Below are positions 16,446 to 26,234 of a stretch of 64,000 nt of DNA, piece after piece; within the stretch, counting starts at the first letter, position 1, and each line of letters starts with the position of its first letter. The notes beneath the pieces are model-generated. The model was given only the letters and a program-made list of their open reading frames with translations. It was not told the origin of the DNA and made no database searches. Source of the DNA: Gammaproteobacteria bacterium (GTDB lineage Bacteria; Pseudomonadota; Gammaproteobacteria; SZUA-229). A program made the position numbers and the translations under genes. The stretch is from NCBI GenBank assembly GCA_026995045.1, contig JALWPK010000062.1, positions 1-64,000 of the forward strand, read 5' to 3'.

Positions 16446-19121
16446 ATGCAATTGCTGGGTCGAATGTTGATGCTCAAGCCAGGCGAAGGCGGCAAGACGG
16501 CGTATTTCATTGCGTTCTTTCTGCTGCTTGGCGTTGGCCTGGCGATTGGCAAGGGCTCGGCCGATGCGCTGTTTATCAAACGCTACGGGGCGGAGTATTT
16601 CCCGCTGGTGTATCTGTTCCTGAGTTTGCACCTTGCCCTGTTCTGCCTGTTGTACGCCGCCTATGTCGACCGCATGTCTGCGGAGCGGTTTTTCAAAATG
16701 CTGTTCGCCATTCAGGGAGCAACCCTGGTGGTGATGGCGCTGGTAATGGCGTCTGGCGGCGTCGACCTGGTTTATCCATTGTATTACATTGTTTATGCGC
16801 TCAGCTCCGAACTGCTGCTGGTGCACGGCGCGTTTTATATCGGTCAGAATTTCGACACCTTGCAGGCCAAACGCCTGACGCCGGTTATTTTTGCCGGCTA
16901 CCAGTTTGGCATGATTGCCGGCGGGCTGGTGTTGATGTTTGTCACGCCGTTGATTGGCCTGTCGAACACGCCTCTTGTCTGGCTGGGAATGACCGCGCTG
17001 GCGCTGGCGTTGCAGCAGCTGTGGCATCGGCGTCATGGCGCATCCCCCTATTATTATCACATCAGCAAGTCATCACGCTCGCAACTGGGCCGCGCAGTGG
17101 AGGAAATTCGGGAAGGTTTCGACTATACCCGCCGCTCACCGCTGCTGGTCAACGCCGCCTGGGCGTTGTTTTTCATGGTGGTGACCTATTACATGCTGAG
17201 CTATTGCGCCAACACGATTTACACCCGGGTGTTCACGGATGAAACCCGACTGGCGTCATTCTTTGGCGCGCTGGTCATCGCCACCAATGTGCTGGCGCTG
17301 GTCACGCAACTGCTGGTAACCAACCGCCTGATTGAGCGACTGGGCGTGCGCAAGGCGAACACCATCTACCCGGCGACAACCATACTCAGTTTTGTTTTGC
17401 TGCTGATTCAGCCAGGTTTTTACGCCGCCCTGTTCAGCAGTTTTAACCGCGAAACCATCATGCCGGCAATTCGCACGCCAGTGCGGCAACTGTTTTTCAA
17501 TGTATTGCCGGACAGGGTCAAAGGCCGCGCCCGCGCCATTTCGGTAGCAATCGTGATGCCGCTGGCGCTGTTTGTTTGTGGCGGCGTGATTTTATTGACG
17601 CAGCAGGGTGAGAATATCGAAAGTGTCCTGCTTGCCGGTCTGCTATGCAGCATCGCCTATCTGGTTTTTACCGTGCGGATGGGGCGGGAATATATCAACA
17701 CGCTGATTGCCAGCATGCGGGAAAAACTGTATCTGCCGGAGCAGGAGCAACTGCGCTATAACGATGACAACCAGCGCGTCATTGCCGCCTTGCGCAAGGG
17801 GTTGAACAGCGACAGCAGCGAGGTCAGCCTGAGTTATGCGCGGGCGCTGGTGAACTCGTATCCGCAGCAATCGGTGGAGATGATACTGGACAGGGTAACG
17901 ACGCTGGATGTGAAAACCGCCGACCAGATGGTGCGCCTGCTCGACAAGGTTGCCGCCAGCGAGCATGTCAGCCTGCTTGAGCAGACCCTGTCACAGGGCG
18001 ATGAACACCTGCGCGCAACGGTATTCGACATTCTGGTAAAAGTGCATGCAGGCAAGCGCCGCCGTCTGATTGAATATTATCTGAACGCGCCCAATCCACG
18101 CTTGCGCGTCAGCGCGATTTTCGCCGCCTGTTGTTATCAGGATGCGATGCAACAGCAGGCAATGGAGCAATGGCGTCGCTGTCTGCAAGACGATGCGGGC
18201 TGTCAGTACGCCAGCCTGAGGCTGATACCGTTGCTGGATGCGATTGAGGCCGCCAATGCAAACCAGTTGCGTCCGCTGTATGCCAACATGCTCGCCAACC
18301 TGCTGGCCTCGGCTGATGATGAGCGCCGCGCAGGCATTTACCGGCATTTGACTGAGTGGCGCGGCGAGTTGCCCGACAATGTGGTTAACATTATAGTGTC
18401 TGACACGGAACATGAAATGCCATCGCTGCGCGCAGCCGCTGTCGCCGCGCTGCCCTGCTTGTTGTCGGATGAGGCATTGCATGGCGCCGTCATCAAGGCG
18501 CTCAACGATGGTCATGCCGAGGTGCGCCAGGCTGCGCTGGCCATCATTGAAACCGGCGAGGAAGACTTTGTTACACGCTGCCACTGCTTGTTGCACGACA
18601 GGCGCACGCCGCCTCGCGCGCAGACGGTGTTGCTTGAGCACATGATACAGCGCGCAGTCAGTTACAATGAGCTGATGCAGTTAATCGAGGCGCGGGCGGC
18701 TTACGCCGCGAATCTGCTCTGCGCCATCCACTCCCTGCCGGAAAACAGCATGCCGCAGAAATTATTAATAACGGCGTTGCGGGAACGCCTGCGGCAAACC
18801 GGCGACCTGATTCTACTCGCCATGCAGCCATTGTACGACAAGGCGACGTTGCAAGTCATTCGCTCTGGTCTGGGCAGCCAGGATGAGCGGCTGATCGCCA
18901 ATGCAATCGAGGCGCTGTCCTGCCTGACCGACAACAGCCTGTTTGAATTGCTGGGGCATTTGTTGCGAGAAGATTGCGAAAAGGTCATCGACACCGGCTT
19001 CGGCAAACGTTTTGCCGCGGTGACGGATGTGCTGCAATGGTGCGCGCGGGAAGCCGACGACTGGTTGCGCGAGTGCAGCCAGGTCGTCGCCGCTACAGAC
19101 AGAGAGCAAGCCTGTGCCTGA
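16446..19121 (+). CDS. MFS-type transporter fused to HEAT repeats
   Basis: Large inner-membrane protein. Residues about 1-430 form some 12 transmembrane helices of the MFS/nucleotide-translocase type (starting GGKTAYFIAFFLLLGVGLAIG). Residues about 450-890 are soluble helical HEAT-like repeats (AALRKGLNSDSSEVSLSYAR, LRAAAVAALPCLL, AEVRQAALAIIETG). The ATG at 16446 has an AAGGA site; the earlier in-frame ATG is not needed for the fold. Its stop overlaps the start of a cyclic-nucleotide-binding protein, suggesting that the HEAT part and the sensor protein interact. Substrate unknown. Confidence 0.75.
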   Translation: MQLLGRMLMLKPGEGGKTAYFIAFFLLLGVGLAIGKGSADALFIKRYGAEYFPLVYLFLSLHLALFCLLYAAYVDRMSAERFFKMLFAIQGATLVVMALVMASGGVDLVYPLYYIVYALSSELLLVHGAFYIGQNFDTLQAKRLTPVIFAGYQFGMIAGGLVLMFVTPLIGLSNTPLVWLGMTALALALQQLWHRRHGASPYYYHISKSSRSQLGRAVEEIREGFDYTRRSPLLVNAAWALFFMVVTYYMLSYCANTIYTRVFTDETRLASFFGALVIATNVLALVTQLLVTNRLIERLGVRKANTIYPATTILSFVLLLIQPGFYAALFSSFNRETIMPAIRTPVRQLFFNVLPDRVKGRARAISVAIVMPLALFVCGGVILLTQQGENIESVLLAGLLCSIAYLVFTVRMGREYINTLIASMREKLYLPEQEQLRYNDDNQRVIAALRKGLNSDSSEVSLSYARALVNSYPQQSVEMILDRVTTLDVKTADQMVRLLDKVAASEHVSLLEQTLSQGDEHLRATVFDILVKVHAGKRRRLIEYYLNAPNPRLRVSAIFAACCYQDAMQQQAMEQWRRCLQDDAGCQYASLRLIPLLDAIEAANANQLRPLYANMLANLLASADDERRAGIYRHLTEWRGELPDNVVNIIVSDTEHEMPSLRAAAVAALPCLLSDEALHGAVIKALNDGHAEVRQAALAIIETGEEDFVTRCHCLLHDRRTPPRAQTVLLEHMIQRAVSYNELMQLIEARAAYAANLLCAIHSLPENSMPQKLLITALRERLRQTGDLILLAMQPLYDKATLQVIRSGLGSQDERLIANAIEALSCLTDNSLFELLGHLLREDCEKVIDTGFGKRFAAVTDVLQWCAREADDWLRECSQVVAATDREQACA

Positions 19122-19554
19122 CTTGTACGAAAAAATCATGCTGCTGAAAAATTCCGAAATTTTCCGCAAGGTGAATACCGATGATTTGCGTTTGGTGGCG
19201 GACAAGCTGGAGTCGGTATGTTTTCGGTCGGGTGAGCGCGTGTTCGACAAAAATGACTACGGCGATGAAATGTATATCATTCTCAGCGGCAAAGTCGGTA
19301 TTGCCACCGGCGACAAGGAGCAGCCGGGCCATTTCATCGCCGAGCTCGGGCCGGGCGACTGCTTCGGTGAAATGAACCTGCTGGACGATTTGCCGCGCTC
19401 CGCCAGCGCCGTGGTGATGGAGGATGTGGAGCTGCTCAAACTGGGCAAGCAGAAATTGCGCGGACTGATACTGAGTTACCCCGAGCTGTCACTGGGCATG
19501 CTCAAAGCGTTGTCACTGAAACTTCGAAAAACCAACACCCTGCTGGAGTCATAA
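19114..19554 (+). CDS. Cyclic nucleotide-binding domain protein
   Basis: Stand-alone CAP-type ligand-binding domain with no DNA-binding or catalytic domain. The phosphate-binding cassette FGEMNLLDDLPRSASAVV carries the expected Glu and Arg, so cAMP or a similar ligand is plausible. GTG at 19114 overlaps the stop of the MFS-HEAT gene by eight bases; ATG at 19138 is the alternative. The C-terminal helix (GMLKALSLKLRKTNTLLES) ends where a CRP helix-turn-helix would begin. Confidence 0.8.
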   Translation: MPDLYEKIMLLKNSEIFRKVNTDDLRLVADKLESVCFRSGERVFDKNDYGDEMYIILSGKVGIATGDKEQPGHFIAELGPGDCFGEMNLLDDLPRSASAVVMEDVELLKLGKQKLRGLILSYPELSLGMLKALSLKLRKTNTLLES

Positions 19555-19557
19555 CAC

Positions 19558-20286
19558 ATGGCGCGCATTACCGGCATGATTCGCACAATGGCATGGCTGA
19601 TTGCTGCGATGCTGGTTGCGTACGGCGCCATCGCCGGCAAACACACAGGCGACAGTCACTACACGCCAGCGGGTTTTTTTGACATACATGTTTGTAACTG
19701 GCCGGAACGCCCGCCGTTTTATCTGGCGCTGTTCAGCACCACCCGCTTTCACGAGATTGCCGCCATTGAAATTCTGAATCCCGATGGCGAACATCTGTTT
19801 AATCTGGATCTGAATCGCTACCGCACAATCAAACGCAAGGGCAAAGCGGAGAAGCGCGTCTTCATGCTGCTCGCGCCGATACCGGAACAGGCCCGGGACG
19901 GCTGGCATCAGGCGATAGTGGTGATGAAAAATGGCGAGCGCATTCCGGCGAAAGATTATGTCGAGCACATCCTGCTGGATCGCGCAACGGGACAGCAGCC
20001 GGCGCATCAGGCTGAACTGCAGGCGCCGCCCTCACAGTTATCGTGGCGGGCAATCGATGGCGCCGGTTATTACCAGGTGTTCATCCGCGACCTGTGGCAT
20101 GACGGCAAGTTGATACACAGCTCAAAACTGGTCAAAACCCATCACTATGTTTTGCCTGAGGGTTTGTTGCAGCCGGGCGGCTACTACGCATGGAAAGTGC
20201 ATGCGCGGGATGTCAATGAAGACATCCGGCTGGGCGATTTCAACCGCGGCTCGCAAGGCGAGTGGCTGGAATTCAGTATCGACTGA
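19558..20286 (+). CDS. Exported hypothetical protein
   Basis: No known family. The N-terminus is a signal peptide (MAWLIAAMLVAYGAIAG), so the 242-residue product is probably periplasmic. The second half reads like a fibronectin III-type beta sandwich: LSWRAIDGAGYYQVFIRDLW followed by LLQPGGYYAWKVHARD. It starts three bases after the cyclic-nucleotide-binding gene and closes the operon begun by the transporter, which points to a shared role at the membrane. Confidence 0.6.
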   Translation: MARITGMIRTMAWLIAAMLVAYGAIAGKHTGDSHYTPAGFFDIHVCNWPERPPFYLALFSTTRFHEIAAIEILNPDGEHLFNLDLNRYRTIKRKGKAEKRVFMLLAPIPEQARDGWHQAIVVMKNGERIPAKDYVEHILLDRATGQQPAHQAELQAPPSQLSWRAIDGAGYYQVFIRDLWHDGKLIHSSKLVKTHHYVLPEGLLQPGGYYAWKVHARDVNEDIRLGDFNRGSQGEWLEFSID

Positions 20287-20292
20287 AACCGC

Positions 20293-21558
20293 TCAGGCGC
20301 CGAACATGCCCTTGAAGGTGTAGAAGAACATCACCGCGAGGAATGCGCCGGCCGGCAGGGTAATCACCCATGACATAAAGATGTTGCCCACCACGCCGAG
20401 GTTCAGCGCGGCGATGCCACGCGCCAGTCCCACGCCCAGCACGGCGCCGACCAGCGTGTGTGTGGTGGAAATCGGCAGGCCGGTGCCGGAGGCAATCACC
20501 ACCGTGGTGGCCGCCGACAATTCACAGGCAAAGCCGCGGCTGGGCGTCAGCTCGGTAATGTTTTTGCCTACGGTGGCGATGACCTTGTGTCCCAGCATCG
20601 CCAGACCGGCGACGATGCCAACGCCACCCAGCAACAATACCCAGACCGGCAACGCGGCTTTCTGCGCCACCGAACCTTCGCTGGCGGCGCTGATGACGGC
20701 GGCCATCGGGCCGACCGCGTTGGCGACATCGTTGGAGCCATGCGCGAACGCCATCGCGCAGGCGGTGACAATCATCAGCACCGCAAACACTTTTTCCACA
20801 TTGGTGAAATGAAAGTCGCGATCATCGTCCGGGTTGACTTCAATGCGGTTGATAAAGAACTTGCCAATGAACATCACGATAATGCCGATGACAAACGCGG
20901 CCAGATAACTTTCCCCGGTGCTCAGCTCCAGACCGATATGCTTGAGCCCCTTGAACAGCGTCACCAGCGCCAGCATGAAGCCGGTAAAGAAAATATAAAT
21001 CGGCACATATCTTTTGGCATTGGCCATGGGGTCTTCAGTATTGAGTATCAGCTTTTGCACACTGCTGAACAGGGCGAATGACAGCACCCCGGCGAGCACC
21101 GGCGACACCACCCAGCTGGCGACAATAAAGCCGACCTTGTCCCAGTTCACCGCATCCAGCCCGTAGGCGGCGATGGCGAAGCCGACAATGGCACCGACGA
21201 TGGAATGGGTGGTGGAAACCGGCCAGCCGCGGCGCGAGGCGACCAGCAGCCAGATGCCCGCCGCCAGCAGCGCGGCCAGCATGCCGTAGATAAGCAAGTC
21301 GGGCGTGGCGGCGACCACATCGCTGTCGATAATGCCCTTGCGAATGGTTTTGGTCACATGGCCGCCGGCAAGAAAGGCGCCGGCGAATTCAAAAATGGCC
21401 GCGATAAACACGGCCTGTTTGATGGTAATCGCCTTGGAGCCCACCGAGGTGCCCATCGCGTTGGCGACATCGTTGGCGCCTATGCCCCAGGCCATGAACA
21501 TGCCGAACACGCCGGCGAGGATGATATAAACGGTTGACTGGTCAAGCTCGAACATCAT
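20293..21558 (-). CDS. pit: Low-affinity inorganic phosphate transporter (Pit family)
   Basis: Inner-membrane Pit-family transporter that co-transports metal phosphate with protons. The duplicated signature is clear: GIGANDVANAMGTSVGSKAIT near the N-terminus and AHGSNDVANAVGPMAAV near the middle, plus two STTHS/T loops (PVSTTHSIVGAIVG, PISTTHTLVGAVLG). About 10-11 helices in 421 residues. The PhoU-like partner gene lies 17 bases upstream in the same operon. Two adjacent ATGs are possible. Confidence 0.92.
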   Translation of the reverse strand: MMFELDQSTVYIILAGVFGMFMAWGIGANDVANAMGTSVGSKAITIKQAVFIAAIFEFAGAFLAGGHVTKTIRKGIIDSDVVAATPDLLIYGMLAALLAAGIWLLVASRRGWPVSTTHSIVGAIVGFAIAAYGLDAVNWDKVGFIVASWVVSPVLAGVLSFALFSSVQKLILNTEDPMANAKRYVPIYIFFTGFMLALVTLFKGLKHIGLELSTGESYLAAFVIGIIVMFIGKFFINRIEVNPDDDRDFHFTNVEKVFAVLMIVTACAMAFAHGSNDVANAVGPMAAVISAASEGSVAQKAALPVWVLLLGGVGIVAGLAMLGHKVIATVGKNITELTPSRGFACELSAATTVVIASGTGLPISTTHTLVGAVLGVGLARGIAALNLGVVGNIFMSWVITLPAGAFLAVMFFYTFKGMFGA

Positions 21559-21575
21559 GAGTACCTGCTGCAGGG

Positions 21576-22253
21576 TTATTTGGCTAACAGTAATTCCACG
21601 CGGCTGCCGACCTTCTGGGCCAGGTCGCCGATTTCTCCGGTCTTGTCGATGATTTTGTAAAGAAACATCACCTCAACCGGCGGCAGGTCGTTTTCCAGTT
21701 TGAACAACTGGCCGCGAATGCGCACTTCCAGCTTGTCCGTTTCCTTTTCCAGTTTGTCGAGGTCGGTAATGATGGATTTGACGAACTGGACTTCGCGGCC
21801 CTTGAATCCGGTTTCCACCAGCTCATCAAGTTCGTCTATCACTTTCTTGGCCTGCCGCGTGGTGTCGATGCAGCACAGCACATATTTCATGTAGTTTTCG
21901 TGCAGGGGCTCAGGCAGGGTGAGCTTGCGGCCGACAATCAAGCCAGCAATATCCTTGGCGGTGTTGGGCAGCGAGTCCTGCACCGCCAGCAATTCCAGCA
22001 GATCGCGCCGCGCCACCGGAATGAACAGTCCCTTGGGCAACTGCATGCGCAGTTCCTTTTTCAGTTTGTCCGCCTCACGCTCCAGTTTGGCGATAGCCTT
22101 GTAGGTGGACTTGACCCGGTCACGGTCTTCATTGACAACCGCCTCGAACAGTTCGCGCAGTTGCTCGACGCACCGGGTGGCGATGTTCATGTGCTCCTGC
22201 ATGGGAGCGAAGGGGGAAGCCGCAAAGATATTGCTGAAGTAACTTCTGGACAT
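21576..22253 (-). CDS. DUF47 PhoU-like protein partnered with Pit
   Basis: PhoU-like helical-bundle protein (TIGR00153/DUF47) that regulates or accompanies Pit transporters. The start SRSYFSNIFAASPFAPMQEH and the charged helix AIAKLEREADKLKKELRMQL are typical, as is the final bundle KIIDKTGEIGDLAQKVGSRV. It is the first gene of the pit operon. Confidence 0.88.
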   Translation of the reverse strand: MSRSYFSNIFAASPFAPMQEHMNIATRCVEQLRELFEAVVNEDRDRVKSTYKAIAKLEREADKLKKELRMQLPKGLFIPVARRDLLELLAVQDSLPNTAKDIAGLIVGRKLTLPEPLHENYMKYVLCCIDTTRQAKKVIDELDELVETGFKGREVQFVKSIITDLDKLEKETDKLEVRIRGQLFKLENDLPPVEVMFLYKIIDKTGEIGDLAQKVGSRVELLLAK

Positions 22254-22397
22254 GTTTTCGCCTCATTGGCTGGACGGTTTCGGGCGCGATATTGGCATAA
22301 CAAACACCATAAAACTAGGGTTATAAAACAAAAAAAAGACTTGAATTTCTGGCTGGTTTCCGGTTCGGCTTGACCCGCAAACAGCGCAACGCAAAAG

Positions 22398-23090
22398 CTA
22401 ATCCGGCAGGTTTTCTTCCAGAAAACGCTTGAAATTGTGCGCGTCAATAATTTGCGTGCCGTCGCAATTGAACTGCATGCGCACAATGCCCTGCACAATG
22501 CAGACGGTGAAATTACGCAGATAATACTCCTGGATTTCGCGCAGCACCTTAACGGTAGATAAAATATGCGTGATATTTTCCGGCTCCAGCGGCTTCCACT
22601 TGCCGGAGCGGCGATTGAGAATATTCCGCCAGTAGGTGGGCATTTGCAGGTACGGCGGGCTTTCACGCAGGGTGGCGTAGAGCCGTCGCATCAGATCAAT
22701 CTTGTCGCCATAGGCAATTTTGGGAAACTGGCGGTCGATATAGTCGCGCCGGCTCAGTTTTTCCGCATCGTGGATTTCCTGACGCAGCGGGTCGAAAATC
22801 GAGTTGGTGCGCACCTCGCCGCTGTTGAAGCCGACAAACAGGCGGTAGATGCCGCGATTCAGCATCAGCTCCTCCAGATTGGGCTCCAGCTCGTTGAAGC
22901 GTTCGTCCACCTTGCTGGTGTATCGTGGCCGCAACGGCGCCGACTCGCGAAGCGAGGGGTCGCCCTTGATACCGATTTGCAGCTGATCGGCGCTGAGGCC
23001 AGCGGCGCTGATGATGCTTTCCTTCAGCACCAGTTCTTCCATATTTTCGACGTCGTCAGACGGGGGCGCAGCGGTGGGGGATTCAGTCAT
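22398..23090 (-). CDS. Hypothetical protein
   Basis: 230-residue soluble protein, family not recognised. The first 40 residues are acidic and probably disordered; the rest is helical with conserved-looking segments (GIYRLFVGFNSGEVRTNSIF, YLQMPTYWRNILNRRSGKWK). There is no signal peptide or membrane segment. It is divergent from the ExeA-like ATPase gene across about 180 bases containing AT-rich promoter-like sequence. ATG at 23090 is preferred to 23108. Confidence 0.55.
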   Translation of the reverse strand: MTESPTAAPPSDDVENMEELVLKESIISAAGLSADQLQIGIKGDPSLRESAPLRPRYTSKVDERFNELEPNLEELMLNRGIYRLFVGFNSGEVRTNSIFDPLRQEIHDAEKLSRRDYIDRQFPKIAYGDKIDLMRRLYATLRESPPYLQMPTYWRNILNRRSGKWKPLEPENITHILSTVKVLREIQEYYLRNFTVCIVQGIVRMQFNCDGTQIIDAHNFKRFLEENLPD

Positions 23091-23271
23091 TTGGGCTTCT
23101 TCATGCAAAATTCAGGTGAAATCGTCAGGATTATGCCGCATTGCGGCAAAAAGCGGCACAATCCCCATCGCCAGGGGCTATTATATAAGGTCATGGTGAC
23201 AGCAATATGGTTAAATTGGTTGTTTTCTGACCAGTTTTCAGCCTGAACAATTTAGAGGGTTAAATTTTCAA

Positions 23272-25155
23272 ATGTACGAAGCATTCTACGGTTTAACGGA
23301 CAAGCCGTTTTCCATGTTGCCGGATCCCGGCTTTTTGTACCTGAGCAAGCAGCACCAGACAGCATTAAGCCTGCTGGAATACGCCCTGGTCAATCAGGCG
23401 GGCTTCTGCGTGGTCACCGGCGAACCGGGCGCGGGCAAAACCACGTTGCTGCGCAAATTACTGGAAATCGTGGAAGATAACATTGCCGTGGGCATGATCA
23501 CCAATACCCACAAATCATTCGGCGACCTGCTCGACTGGGTGCTGTCTGCTTTCAACATCCACGAGTCCGGCCTCGACAAGGTGCAGCAAAACCAGAAATT
23601 CACCGACTTTCTGCTGGATCAGTTCGCCAGGGGCAAGTCCGCCCTGCTGATTGTCGATGAAGCACAAAACATCAAGGCGGAAACGCTGGAAGAGTTGCGC
23701 ATGCTGTCGAATGTGAACTCCGAAAAAGACCAGCTGCTGCAAATCATCCTCGCCGGTCAACCCGCGCTCAAAGAAACCCTGCGCCAACCCGAGCTGATGC
23801 AGTTCGCACAGCGCATCGGCGTTGACTACCACCTCGACAAGCTCGACGCGCAGGAAACCTGCAACTACATTCAACACCGCCTGGTTACCGCTGGCGCTAC
23901 TGATGATGTTTTCACCCCGTCCGCCTGTCTGCGCATTCACGAATACAGCGGCGGCACGCCACGCCTGATTAACCTGATTTGTGACACCGCCATGGTTTAC
24001 GGTTTCGCCGACCAAATGCGGCGCATTGACGCCAGCGCCATTGATGAAATGGTGCGCCAGCGCATGCAGGACAGCGTGGTGCCATTATTCCAGGATATTT
24101 CCAGTCAACGAAACAGCAAGGCGCAGACAGCTTCAGAAGAAATGGATGGCAAACAAGAAATCGATTTCCCGTGGATCAGGCCCCAAGGCGGCGCAACCCA
24201 ATCTGAAAGCAAAGCAGATAAGACAGATGCCCCGGCGCCGGAACCCGCAGCCACAGATGAAACCACATCCCGGCAACTGGACGCCGGTACAGTCGCCGCC
24301 GCAGCGGAGCCAAAAAAATCCCCCCCGCCCGAAGCAGCGGCAGCAATAACAGATAATAACCCGGCAACTGGCGGCATGCAGGATAACGACATGGCGACGC
24401 TGGCAAGCAGCGCGCCATTAAATCCACAAGATGACGCCACAGTAACAGCAAGCAACCAAACCACCCCCCCTGCAAAAAGCAACAGTAAATGGTGGCTGTT
24501 GGCCTTTACTGTTTTATCGCTGGTGCTGGCGGCGGTCGTCATGGTCACTGTAAACAATAATCGCGAAATTGATCGCATGCAGCAAAATGCGGAACAAAAG
24601 CTGCTGCTCGAACTTGAACGCAAGGAACAGGCGGCTGCCGAGCTGGCTAAAAAACTGGAACGCGAGCAGCAGGCGAAACTGGAGCGCGAGCGTGAATTAA
24701 AACGCCAGGCGGAACTGCTGCAAAAGGAGCGTGACGCCGCCCTGCAAAAAGCCAAAAAAGAAGCCGCCGAACGCGCCCGCCAGCAACAACTGGCTGAAAA
24801 AATCCGCAAACAGAAAGAAGCAGAAAAAAAACGCTTGAAACTGGAAGCCGAAAAGCGCCAGCGTGAAATTGAATTAAAACTCAAACGCGAGCAGGAAGAA
24901 CTGGCGGAAAAACTCAAGGCCGAGCAACAACGGCTGGAGCGCATCAGGCTTGAACAACTGCGGACTGAGCAGGAAAAAGCAGAAGCAGAGCGTAAGGCAA
25001 AACAGCTGGCTGCAGAGAAAGAAGCCGCCAGACAACAGCAGCTTGAACAGCAGGAAGCCGCGGCGCGACAGGCTAAGGAAAGGAAAGCAGCGCCGGTTTT
25101 TTCAACCGACCCTTGCAGCGGGCCAACAGCAAAGTTTTTGTCCAGTTGCCGCTAG
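23272..25155 (+). CDS. ExeA/GspA-like AAA ATPase with membrane anchor and coiled coil
   Basis: AAA+ ATPase of the ExeA/MshM type (start MYEAFYGLTDKPFSMLPDPG). Walker A is GEPGAGKTT at residues 50-58, Walker B LLIVDEAQN near 125-133, and sensor/arginine motifs follow (SGGTPRLINLICD). A Pro/Ala/Thr-rich linker (about 285-400) leads to one membrane helix (407-427). A Lys/Glu/Gln-rich coiled coil of about 190 residues follows, instead of the peptidoglycan-binding domain found in ExeA. The last residues contain one cysteine pair region (STDPCSGPTAKFLSSCR). The ATPase would face the cytoplasm and the coiled coil the periplasm. GAGGG ribosome binding site upstream. Confidence 0.8.
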   Translation: MYEAFYGLTDKPFSMLPDPGFLYLSKQHQTALSLLEYALVNQAGFCVVTGEPGAGKTTLLRKLLEIVEDNIAVGMITNTHKSFGDLLDWVLSAFNIHESGLDKVQQNQKFTDFLLDQFARGKSALLIVDEAQNIKAETLEELRMLSNVNSEKDQLLQIILAGQPALKETLRQPELMQFAQRIGVDYHLDKLDAQETCNYIQHRLVTAGATDDVFTPSACLRIHEYSGGTPRLINLICDTAMVYGFADQMRRIDASAIDEMVRQRMQDSVVPLFQDISSQRNSKAQTASEEMDGKQEIDFPWIRPQGGATQSESKADKTDAPAPEPAATDETTSRQLDAGTVAAAAEPKKSPPPEAAAAITDNNPATGGMQDNDMATLASSAPLNPQDDATVTASNQTTPPAKSNSKWWLLAFTVLSLVLAAVVMVTVNNNREIDRMQQNAEQKLLLELERKEQAAAELAKKLEREQQAKLERERELKRQAELLQKERDAALQKAKKEAAERARQQQLAEKIRKQKEAEKKRLKLEAEKRQREIELKLKREQEELAEKLKAEQQRLERIRLEQLRTEQEKAEAERKAKQLAAEKEAARQQQLEQQEAAARQAKERKAAPVFSTDPCSGPTAKFLSSCR

Positions 25156-25169
25156 CACGGGAGCCTTTG

Positions 25170-25550
25170 GTGAACAAGCCGGTTTTGTTATCGCTGGTCG
25201 AGCTTGGCGGCTATCCGGACTACACCGCATTGTATGAACGCTGCGGTTACCAGGTCGTCAACACAGACAATGTGCGCAAGGCCGTCAAACTGGTTCGCAA
25301 ACATCAGCCGCGGGTGATTGTCGCCGAATTCAACTTTCAGTCCGGCTTTCGCGATCGCACCAGTTCGCTGGAAACCCTGATGTCCAGCACACAGGGCATC
25401 GCCGACTCGCAACTGATTGTGTTTTACGAGCCGGAATACGCCCACCAATACCAGCGCTTTCTGCAACAATTCAACGTACACGCTTCACTTGCCTTCCCGA
25501 TTGATGAAGCCCGACTGGAAGCCTGCTTGCAGGCTGTTAACAGGCCCTAA
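25170..25550 (+). CDS. Degenerate receiver-like protein
   Basis: 126-residue protein with a CheY-like outline: VLLSLVELGG, then VVNTDNVRKAVKLVRKHQPRVIVAEFNF, then LIVFYEP. The usual phosphoacceptor Asp is replaced (AEFNF), so phosphorylation is unlikely. A GTG at 25170 follows GGGAG by seven bases; an earlier in-frame start at 25113 would overlap the ATPase gene. The gene is immediately downstream of the ATPase and four bases upstream of the next gene, so the three form an operon. Confidence 0.6.
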   Translation: MNKPVLLSLVELGGYPDYTALYERCGYQVVNTDNVRKAVKLVRKHQPRVIVAEFNFQSGFRDRTSSLETLMSSTQGIADSQLIVFYEPEYAHQYQRFLQQFNVHASLAFPIDEARLEACLQAVNRP

Positions 25551-25553
25551 CGC

Positions 25554-26234
25554 ATGAACCTTTTTTTCAGTGACCGGCCCGGCGCCAACGAGCGTCACCT
25601 GCGCCGCAAGGTAAACAACCCGCTGTTCGGCGCGCCTGACATCAGCCAGGACGATGTGCTGCGCGCGCGCGAAATCGACGAACGTGAACACAAGACGTTC
25701 ATGGACGGATTTTACGCGCTGGCCAAAGACGCCAGCACGCTGGACGCCAGTGTCGACGCCGACGAGCTGATTGCGCTCAAACAGCGGCTGGAACAATCCT
25801 ACGAACAAAGTTGCAGCGTGATGGGCGCGATGGAGGAAATCCAGCAAGGGCTGAGCCGCCTGATTGACTCCATCATGCAGTCATTGTTATACGCCTCCAG
25901 TACGGATGAACACGCTCACCAGAAACTGGTGGAAGAACAGGCAGCGCGCAAGCTGCATTTTGAACTGCTGCGACACAGCCTGATTGCCGATTTGCTGCGC
26001 CCGGATTCGCCCATCACCTCGGATGACCTGCTGCCGACCCTGCTCAGCTCGCCGGAGCCGTCGCTGCGCGCGGCAGTGGGTTTGTTTACGGCTGAACAAC
26101 TGGCGGTGCTGTGCGCGCACGGCAACCGCATGCTGGATGGCGTCGACAGTGACCATCCAAAAATCGTCCATTCCCGAAACATGCTGGCGATTTTATGCGA
26201 GCAGAGCAAGCAGACCGGGGCGGCGGATAACTGA
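25554..26234 (+). CDS. Hypothetical helical protein
   Basis: 226-residue soluble, strongly helical protein with no recognised family. Features are an acidic middle (DADELIALKQRLEQSYEQS) and a heptad-like stretch (MEEIQQGLSRLIDSIMQSLLYA). It starts four bases after the receiver-like gene and is probably translated with it and the membrane ATPase. Confidence 0.55.
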   Translation: MNLFFSDRPGANERHLRRKVNNPLFGAPDISQDDVLRAREIDEREHKTFMDGFYALAKDASTLDASVDADELIALKQRLEQSYEQSCSVMGAMEEIQQGLSRLIDSIMQSLLYASSTDEHAHQKLVEEQAARKLHFELLRHSLIADLLRPDSPITSDDLLPTLLSSPEPSLRAAVGLFTAEQLAVLCAHGNRMLDGVDSDHPKIVHSRNMLAILCEQSKQTGAADN

